A stretch of DNA of 6,063 nucleotides from an uncultured Ruminococcus sp. (GTDB lineage: Bacteria > Bacillota > Clostridia > Oscillospirales > Acutalibacteraceae): positions 1-6,063 of the forward strand of contig CACYCD010000132.1 of assembly GCA_902772755.1 (NCBI GenBank). The letters run 5' to 3'. The notes beneath the pieces were generated by a model. That model worked only from the letters and a program-made list of their open reading frames with translations, had not been told where the DNA came from and did not search any database. Positions within the stretch are counted from its first letter, which is position 1; every line of letters begins with the position of its first letter. Shown here in pieces: positions 5,805-6,063 of the stretch. Both the position numbers and the translations under genes were made by a program.

Positions 5805-6063
5805 ATGATTATCAAGGACATATTCGCCAAATCTATTGACCGTAATTTAAAGGGTGTAATCAAGGTCGGTCAGGCAGAGAACGAAAACATCAAGCAGGAA
5901 CTTGAAGAATAAGTTGTAACAAAAGAACTGCAAAAGCATTTTGCAACCTTTTTCTCAAACTATAAGAGGGGTGTCACCGGAACAACCGATAAAATGGGCG
6001 TGTGGATCTCAGGCTTCTTTGGAAGCGGTAAATCACACTTTCTGAAAATAATATCCTACATTC
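5805..6063 (+). pseudogene. brxC: BREX P-loop ATPase BrxC, 5' end, interrupted by an in-frame TAA at codon 36 (partial at window edge)
   Basis: The frame starts MIIKDIFAKSIDRNLKGVIK, the typical BrxC opening, and stops at TAA 5910-5912 after 35 codons. Without any shift of frame it continues VVTKELQKHFATFF, then DKMGVWISGFFGSGKSHFLK, and leaves the window after ISYI. GFFGSGKS (residues 70-77, counting the stop as 36) is the Walker A ATP-binding motif. BrxC (PglY-like) is normally about 1200 residues and is a large ATPase required for BREX defence. Family members as I recall them read E-Y-V-V-T at this point, so the TAA replaces a tyrosine (TAT or TAC), a single-base change. The product would be a 35-residue peptide unless there is readthrough, or restart at ATG 5994 just before the P-loop, which lacks a good ribosome binding site. 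A sequencing error cannot be excluded. Confidence 0.85.

Noticed and set aside
5910..5912. Reassigned stop codon (recoding of TAA) as the explanation for the brxC interruption
   Set aside because: The 1635-codon surface frame contains no in-frame stop codons at all, so there is no sign of a genome-wide recoding of TAA. A local mutation or error is simpler.
1..6063. CRISPR arrays, tRNA or rRNA genes, insertion sequences, rho-independent terminators
   Set aside because: Reading both strands showed no regularly spaced repeats, cloverleaf or rRNA sequence, transposase reading frame with terminal inverted repeats, or GC-rich hairpin followed by a T-run.

Overview
The window looks like chromosomal DNA from a gut or rumen Firmicute, most likely a Ruminococcus-like or [Eubacterium] siraeum-like member of the Oscillospiraceae. 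This is inferred from three things: a very large secreted protein with BspA-type leucine-rich repeats built like those of that group, strong AGGAGG ribosome binding sites, and AT-rich intergenic DNA with sigma-A promoters. The taxon is an inference and not a sequence match.

Positions 1-4905, minus strand: one uninterrupted reading frame fills four fifths of the window. It starts at an ATG (4903-4905) behind a strong ribosome binding site and runs off the left edge without a stop, giving at least 1635 residues. It encodes a secreted or cell-surface protein. The order is: signal peptide, pectate-lyase-like beta-helix segments, a helical and 80-residue lysine/acidic insertion, more beta-helix, a long middle part containing a probable Ig-like domain, and a BspA-like leucine-rich repeat module. 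A second such module is just beginning at the edge. The long open frames on the opposite strand here are shadows of its codon usage.

Positions 4906-5214: a divergent intergenic region. A sigma-A-type promoter with an extended -10 drives the surface gene leftward. A second good promoter points rightward, about 160 bases ahead of the next gene. The 100 bases just before that gene read, in one frame with two stops, like a decayed C-terminus of BrxA.

Positions 5215-6063, plus strand: the start of a BREX (bacteriophage exclusion) operon. brxB (DUF1788) is intact. brxC, the large P-loop ATPase, begins 14 bases later and runs off the right edge. brxC has an in-frame TAA at codon 36, exactly where homologues as I recall them carry a tyrosine. 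The conserved sequence, including the Walker A motif, continues in the same frame beyond the stop.

Overall, the window joins a large surface protein to the left end of a BREX phage-defence operon. That operon appears damaged: no intact brxA directly upstream, and a nonsense codon in brxC. The two transcription units are divergent, and nothing in the sequence shows that they work together.
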